A stretch of 30,083 nt of DNA from JAJVID01 sp036565725. GTDB taxonomy: Bacteria; Acidobacteriota; Blastocatellia; RBC074. The DNA lies in contig DATCXQ010000281.1 of NCBI GenBank assembly GCA_036565725.1, positions 1 to 30,083 on the forward strand, given 5' to 3'. Position numbers and translations under genes: made by a program. The stretch's first letter is position 1; every line of letters starts with the position of its first letter. The notes under the pieces are model-generated. The model searched no databases. It saw nothing but the letters and a program-made list of their open reading frames with translations, and had not been told where the DNA came from. Below are positions 26,258 through 30,083 of this stretch, piece by piece.

Positions 26258-26553
26258 CGCCAAGAGGCTCGTTTCCTGAGTTTGCCGGCAGTCTCCCGAG
26301 CTCCCGCACCCCAAAGGCTCCGCCGATCTGATTTATGCACAAGCTTCAAATATTTAACACAGGCCTTACCGGCATGTATCGGTTATTTAAACCCATTCTG
26401 TTACAAAGCTTGGGTACTTGTTGTAGTCAATAATCAATCGGACGAGCAATATTCACATCAGATAGTTGGCGCGATTGTCTTGCAATTCTGCAAACGGACC
26501 AGGATGCCACCCGGTCTAACGCTCTCCCGACTTCAACCATGGAAGGGATATAT

Positions 26554-27966
26554 ATGGGAAGAACACTCTCTGTCACTACGCTCTCTCTACTTTTGCTCTC
26601 TTTGTGCCTGAGCGCGCCTGCCTTCGCACAAGTCGTGCCCGCCAAAGGCTCTAGCTCGACGCTCGACATCGCGAGCTGGAACATCGAGTGGTTTGGCGAT
26701 ACCGCCAACGGCCCGACCAACGAATCGCTCCAACTCCAGAACGCGCGCGCCGTGATCGCCGGCGCCGACATGGACATCTGGGGCGTAGTCGAGATTGTCA
26801 GCCTCGCGCAGTGGAACAGCCTCAAGGCGCAGTTGCCGGGCTACGCCGGCTTCATCGCCAAGGAGCCCAACGTCATCAACGGCGCGGCCTTCTACAGCGG
26901 ATTCAACAACGCTGAGCAGAACGTCGGCATTCTCTACAAGACTTCAGTCGCGACGGTGACGGACGCGCGCGTGATCCTGACGGCTAACGATTTCGACTTC
27001 GGCGGCCGTCCACCCTTGCAGGTCACACTGCGCGTCATGATCAACGGGAATATCGAGAACGTCGTCGTCATCGTCCTCCACGCGAAGTGTTGCAGCGACT
27101 CGGCCAGTTGGACGCGCAGACGCAATGCCGCCAACGCCCTGAAATCGTACATCGACGCGACCTTCCCGACGCAGAAGGTGTGGGTCATCGGCGACTTCAA
27201 CGACGACGTGGACACCTCGATCACGCCCGGGAGCCCGTCCCCTTACGCCAACTTCGTCAATGACGCCGCTCGTTACCGCTTCCCGACAAAGGCGCTCTCG
27301 GACTCCGGCACGCCCTCTACCACCAGCTTCCCAGACACCATTGACCACCACCTCAACTCGAATGAAGCCAACGCCACTTACATCGCTGGCTCAGTGGAGG
27401 TCTTCCGGGTCGACCAATTCATCCCGAACTACGACGCCACGACGAGCGATCATTACCCCGTGCTCACCCGCTACACTTTCGGCAGCGTCGCCGGCTCGGC
27501 CCAGGTGATCATCAACGAGATTCGCGCCAACGAACCGGGCAGCGACACGGCGGCTGAGTTCGTCGAACTCGTCAACGTCGGGGGGACGGCGGCGAACATC
27601 GGCGGCTGGACCATCTCTGATGGTACATCAGTGCGCCACACCTTCGCCGCGGGCACAATGCTTAACCCAGGCAAGGCGATAGTCGTGTTCGGGGGCGCTT
27701 CGGCCATACCCGCGGGCTTGAGTAACGCGGTAGCGGCCTCGAGCGGAGTACTCAGCCTGAACAACACCAGCGACACAGTTACCGTCAGGGACGGCGCCGG
27801 GGCGGTCAAGAACAGCTTCGCATACACGTCGGCGCTGGCGGGAACGGACGGGGTCTCGATGAACCGCAACCCGGACGGGACGGCCTCGGGCACATTCGTG
27901 TTACACACGAGCATCTCATCGGCGCAATCCTCGGCGGGCGTGCGCGCGTCCGGCGCGCCCTGGTAA
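26554..27966 (+). CDS. Secreted endonuclease/exonuclease/phosphatase-family protein with C-terminal lamin-tail domain
   Basis: The 470-residue product has a signal peptide (MGRTLSVTTLSLLLLSLCLS, cleavage near AFA-QVV). The DNase I-like EEP domain covers about 35-305: LDIASWNIEWFGD, VIAGADMDIWGVVEI, VVIVLHAKCCSD (catalytic His position), VIGDFNDDVD and TSDHYPVLTRY (catalytic Asp-His). A lamin-tail domain follows (about 315-430: VIINEIRANEPGSDTAAEFV, GGWTISDG, LNPGKAIVVFGG). Such fusions occur in extracellular nucleases, so DNA hydrolysis for nutrient use or biofilm turnover is plausible. ATG 26554 has AAGGG 6 nt upstream. Lipid phosphatase activity within the EEP superfamily cannot be excluded. 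Confidence 0.9.
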   Translation: MGRTLSVTTLSLLLLSLCLSAPAFAQVVPAKGSSSTLDIASWNIEWFGDTANGPTNESLQLQNARAVIAGADMDIWGVVEIVSLAQWNSLKAQLPGYAGFIAKEPNVINGAAFYSGFNNAEQNVGILYKTSVATVTDARVILTANDFDFGGRPPLQVTLRVMINGNIENVVVIVLHAKCCSDSASWTRRRNAANALKSYIDATFPTQKVWVIGDFNDDVDTSITPGSPSPYANFVNDAARYRFPTKALSDSGTPSTTSFPDTIDHHLNSNEANATYIAGSVEVFRVDQFIPNYDATTSDHYPVLTRYTFGSVAGSAQVIINEIRANEPGSDTAAEFVELVNVGGTAANIGGWTISDGTSVRHTFAAGTMLNPGKAIVVFGGASAIPAGLSNAVAASSGVLSLNNTSDTVTVRDGAGAVKNSFAYTSALAGTDGVSMNRNPDGTASGTFVLHTSISSAQSSAGVRASGAPW

Positions 27967-27992
27967 CCGTTACCATCGGCCTAGGCCGGATT
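27962..27992 (+). terminator. Possible terminator: two consecutive palindromes after the nuclease
   Basis: GGTAACCGTTACC overlaps the stop codon and is followed by the palindrome CGGCCTAGGCCG and GATTTCC. Stems are short and the T-run is weak. Confidence 0.35.
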
Positions 27993-28012
27993 TCCATTGT
28001 GTGTAGGGAAAG

Positions 28013-28113
28013 AATAACCACGGTGGGCACGGGGATCACGGGGATAAGTCAGGTAGAGCAATGACTTTTCACTTTCTGTTCCCCGTGTTCCCCGCGCTCC
28101 CCGTGGTTGTTAT
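28013..28113. repeat. Family-I inverted repeat (CACGGGGA units)
   Basis: Left arm AATAACCACGGTGGGCACGG and on (to about 28047) and right arm (about 28076-28113, ending CTCCCCGTGGTTGTTAT) are inverted, each made of CACGGGGA/TTCCCCGTG units with small indels. The loop is about 28 nt. Nothing else is evident between 27990 and the IS end at 28233. Confidence 0.8.
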
Positions 28114-28242
28114 CGTACATGCATTTGCTAATCGTTCCAGGCAATGCGTCCACGAGGTTGCTACCGATCTAAAGAGGAATCAGACGGGATTTACAGGGTT
28201 TTTCGAGATGAGAAACGATCTTGAGTAATCCATTGACATCCT

Positions 28243-28277
28243 CCCCCACTAAACGCGAGGAAGCGTTCTAGTGGGGG
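28243..28277 (-). repeat. IS605 right-end bulged hairpin; 3' part of a predicted omega RNA
   Basis: Plus-strand reading: CCCCCACTA-AACGC, loop GAGGAA, GCGTT-C-TAGTGGGGG, with one extra base between the two stems. It lies just past the tnpB stop. In TnpB systems the omega RNA covers the tnpB 3' end and right end, with the guide taken from the flank, here 28232-28213 read on the minus strand. Confidence 0.75.
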
Positions 28278-28291
28278 ATTCCGGTTCTGAA

Positions 28292-29467
28292 TTAAGACTG
28301 CGGAGCGACATCGCTCACAATCGACCGGTGGGTTCTCGGTTCTTTGACGACAGCAACCCGTCGCCTCCCCGAAGGGACTATCCGCCCCTTTCTTTCTTCA
28401 ATATTGAGACTACTGTTATGGTCTCGATCAATAATCAATCCGCAATTGCCGCAGCGATAGACTCGTACAGACAGCGGCATCCTGCACTTATGACCACATC
28501 GAGAGCAAGTCGTCGATGTCCCGTTGGCATTCACCACCTCGACCTGTCCGCCAGCCTCTTCCGCTTTGTGAACGACGATGGAAATGAATTGCGACCAACC
28601 GGCGTCATGAATACTTTTCGCCAAATGATGGTTCTTGACCATCCCTTTGACATTCAAATCTTCGAATTTGATGATGCGATATTTTCGGGCAAGTTTGTTT
28701 GCCTCTTTGAAATGATGATCTCGACGCTGCCGAGCCACGTGTTGATGCCTCCTGGCCAGCAGGCGAAGGGCTTTCTTTCGTCTCCGGCTCCCTCTTTTGC
28801 GGCGCGAAACTCTCCTCTGCGCCGTCTTCAATTCGCTCTCTGCTTGACGATGATATTGAGGATTCGGAATTTGATCGTCATTCGACAGATGGGCGAAAGT
28901 CTTGAGGCCCACATCAATCCCAACCGTGACATCAGGGGCAAGAACATCAACTTTCTTTTCAATCTCCTCGACCGCGAATATTACCTGCCAACCATCAGCT
29001 TCGCGTTTGATCGTACAAGTTTTGATAACCCCGTCGATCGGCCTCGACAAAAAGACTTTGACGCTACCGATCTTCGACAAATGCAATTTTTTCGTCTTCT
29101 GATCGAACTTAAATCCGCTCTGTTTGTAGGTGAACGAGTCGTATCGAGAAGGAGAACGAAAGCGAGGAAAACCAGGGACTTGACCTTCTCTGACGCGGCG
29201 GAAGAAATGCTGAAAGGCCAGATCAACGCGCCTCAAGGATTCCTGGATGACCTGAGAATGAATTCGTGCGAGGCGAGGGTTTTGCTGTTTGATCTCAGGC
29301 AGTTGCTTTTCCTGATCGCTTTTCGAAATGGAGAGGCGAGCCATCCGATAAGCATCTCGACGCTCTTGAAGCGCGGCGTTATAAAGTTCGCAAAGCGCAA
29401 GGAGCCACGATTCGAAGATTGCGATAATCTTTCTGGATGGCTTCAATTTGTACTTGTAGGCTTTCAC
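28292..29467 (-). CDS. tnpB: TnpB, RNA-guided RuvC nuclease of the IS605 element
   Basis: TnpB is the omega-RNA guided DNA nuclease ancestral to Cas12 that helps IS605 elements persist. The 391-residue protein looks intact. It has the N-terminal MKAYKYKLKPSRK wedge-like start, FPRFRSPSRYDSFTY, and the RuvC motifs VGIDVGLKTFAHLS (D185), IIKFEDLNVKGM (E269) and IIDRDHNSSLNI (D347/D349). A zinc finger lies between (CSRCGHKC at 321-328 and CGNCG at 339-343). All catalytic residues are present, so it is predicted active. It diverges from tnpA with 23 bp between start codons. The long plus-strand frame opposite it is a shadow. Confidence 0.95.
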   Translation of the reverse strand: MKAYKYKLKPSRKIIAIFESWLLALCELYNAALQERRDAYRMARLSISKSDQEKQLPEIKQQNPRLARIHSQVIQESLRRVDLAFQHFFRRVREGQVPGFPRFRSPSRYDSFTYKQSGFKFDQKTKKLHLSKIGSVKVFLSRPIDGVIKTCTIKREADGWQVIFAVEEIEKKVDVLAPDVTVGIDVGLKTFAHLSNDDQIPNPQYHRQAESELKTAQRRVSRRKRGSRRRKKALRLLARRHQHVARQRRDHHFKEANKLARKYRIIKFEDLNVKGMVKNHHLAKSIHDAGWSQFISIVVHKAEEAGGQVEVVNANGTSTTCSRCGHKCRMPLSVRVYRCGNCGLIIDRDHNSSLNIEERKGRIVPSGRRRVAVVKEPRTHRSIVSDVAPQS

Positions 29468-29490
29468 GGCGCTAATAATACTTAGTTACT

Positions 29491-29907
29491 ATGAAAAAAC
29501 AAGAGCTCTCAACTCTTCATCATTGTGTTTTCTCTCTGACGTATCATTTAGTTCTTACCACTAAATATCGGCGCAAGGTGATCACGAAACAGATGCTGAT
29601 TCGATTACATGAAATCTTTGATGAGACATTGAAAAAGTGGGACTGCAAATTGATTGAGTTCAACGGCGAAGTCGATCACGTGCATCTTCTCTTAAACGCA
29701 ACGCCAAATATTCAATTGAGCATTTTAGTTAACAACCTGAAAACTGTTTCTTCGCGACTCATTCGACGCGACTTTAAAGCGATAATCAGCAAGGTCTATT
29801 GGAAGCCGGTCTTTTGGCATCGGTCTTACTGCATTGTCACAGCAGGGGGAGCGCCACTTGAGTTGATTCGGCGATACATTGAAGAGCAAGATTCGCCAGA
29901 GCATTAA
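29491..29907 (+). CDS. tnpA: TnpA, IS200/IS605 Y1 transposase
   Basis: Single-strand HUH transposase that cuts and rejoins the IS ends. The 138-residue product has normal family length. It shows HCVFSLTYHLVLTTKYRRKV at the N-terminus, the HUH pair in VDHVHLLL (H63, H65), LKTVSSRLIRRDF, KPVFWHRSYCIVTAGG, and the catalytic tyrosine Y129 in LIRRYIEEQ. It appears intact. No ribosome site is visible before ATG 29491, in keeping with the low expression usual for these genes. A hairpin terminator follows directly. Confidence 0.95.
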   Translation: MKKQELSTLHHCVFSLTYHLVLTTKYRRKVITKQMLIRLHEIFDETLKKWDCKLIEFNGEVDHVHLLLNATPNIQLSILVNNLKTVSSRLIRRDFKAIISKVYWKPVFWHRSYCIVTAGGAPLELIRRYIEEQDSPEH

Positions 29908-29928
29908 TCGGGCAGGAAGCCTGCCCGA
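29908..29928 (+). terminator. Hairpin after tnpA
   Basis: TCGGGCAGG-AAG-CCTGCCCGA: a perfect 9-bp stem with a 3-nt loop starting at the base after the tnpA stop. No T-run follows, so it may also be a barrier protecting the IS ends from read-through. Confidence 0.6.
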
Positions 29929-29940
29929 TGCGAAATTCAT

Positions 29941-29979
29941 CTCCATCCAAGTCGCTCAAGATAGCGACTATGGATGGAG
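29941..29979 (-). repeat. IS605 left-end bulged hairpin (hairpin C)
   Basis: Plus-strand reading: CTCCATCCA-AGTCGCT, loop CAAGAT, AGCGACT-A-TGGATGGAG, a 16-bp stem with a single extra A. The bulge occupies the same position and strand as in the right-end hairpin, as needed for recognition by one TnpA on one strand. Its outer stem is that of hairpin B at 13968-13998. Confidence 0.8.
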
Positions 29980-29997
29980 CATTCTTTCGCGGAAGAG

Positions 29998-30083
29998 GTA
30001 AAAATCTTTCTTCTCATGGTTTCTCCTTTAATAGCGTCTGACGCCTTAGTCTCCACCGCAACCAAAACAGGTCTCGGTGGCTA
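29998..30083. other. Flank of the IS left end; possible disrupted small reading frame
   Basis: On the minus strand AAAGGAGAAACC precedes ATG 30017, a good initiation site, but the frame (MRRKIF) runs into the IS after six codons and stops within the left-end hairpin. Joining the flanks across the element gives only 27 codons (MRRKIFTGLLKIV and on), so a real gene is uncertain. CCACCG (about 30053-30058) and CGGTGG (about 30075-30080) could pair near the window end. Confidence 0.3.

Larger units (their letters stand above)
28233..29997 (-). mobile_element. IS605-family insertion sequence, apparently complete
   Basis: About 1.77 kb with divergent tnpA (plus) and tnpB (minus). Taking the minus strand as top strand, the left end follows TTAC (30001-29998) and has AAAG (29987-29984) before the bulged hairpin at 29979-29941. 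The right end has GAAT (28281-28278) directly before the hairpin 28277-28243 and ends TCAA at 28236-28233. TTAC/TCAA as cleavage sites and AAAG/GAAT as guide sequences are those established for IS608. The linkers (18 nt on the left; 6 nt plus TCAA on the right) also fit. No target duplication is expected for this family. The exact tips are inference from these motifs. Confidence 0.8.

Noticed and set aside
28271..29485. 404-codon plus-strand open frame opposite tnpB
   Set aside because: Fully overlaps an intact tnpB with all catalytic motifs; the product resembles nothing and has no ribosome site.
30035..30083. Possible riboswitch-like stem at the window end (CCACCG/CGGTGG upstream of AGGAG-ATG on the minus strand)
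   Set aside because: Does not match any riboswitch consensus I know, and the sequence is cut by the window edge.

Overview
The window is about 60 % G+C with dense bacterial gene packing. It looks like a chromosomal segment of a diderm, probably an Acidobacteriota member (Blastocatellia-like). That placement is an inference from gene content and style, not a search: a meso-DAP type MurE, a PASTA-bearing FtsI, a split methylmalonyl-CoA mutase, paired M16 peptidases, and many palindromic intergenic repeats. No rRNA, tRNA or CRISPR array was seen.

Region 1 (1-7500, minus strand) is a classical division and cell wall (dcw) cluster in the order mraZ-rsmH-ftsL-ftsI-murE-murF, with murF cut by the window edge. 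It starts at a good sigma70-like promoter, followed by helically phased AGTGGT boxes that fit MraZ autoregulation. Two of its genes carry palindromic sequence in frame: a 104-bp inverted repeat in ftsI between the transpeptidase and PASTA domains, and a shorter palindrome in rsmH.

Region 2 (7700-15440, plus strand) holds a ZIP metal transporter, the methylmalonyl-CoA mutase large subunit, a catalytic/non-catalytic pair of M16 peptidases, and then the B12-binding mutase subunit closely followed by a threonine dehydratase-like enzyme. Together these suggest threonine/propionate flow to succinyl-CoA. A 535-bp non-coding block with unusual bulged hairpins lies in front of the B12 subunit.

Region 3 (15500-22740) is a mixed set: an exported protein made of two tandem repeats, a ribbon-helix-helix protein, a LemA-like protein, HflX (probably starting at a rare ATT codon), an unknown protein, a GNAT acetyltransferase overlapping an EamA transporter, a GNAT remnant, and a TIGR00027-like methyltransferase.

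Region 4 (22870-25910, minus strand) is a three-gene overlapping operon of STM4013-like hydrolase, STM4012-like radical SAM and STM4011-like radical SAM proteins. This is a conserved cassette with no known function and the best candidate for an undescribed system here. A secreted nuclease with a lamin-tail domain diverges from it.

Region 5 (28233-29997) is an apparently complete IS605-type element with divergent tnpA and tnpB. Its ends can be placed from TTAC/TCAA cleavage motifs, AAAG/GAAT guide motifs and bulged subterminal hairpins.

Across the window at least ten intergenic or intragenic elements share one architecture: two inverted arms, most made of short tandem units, around a small loop. 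Their sequences fall into several unrelated families.
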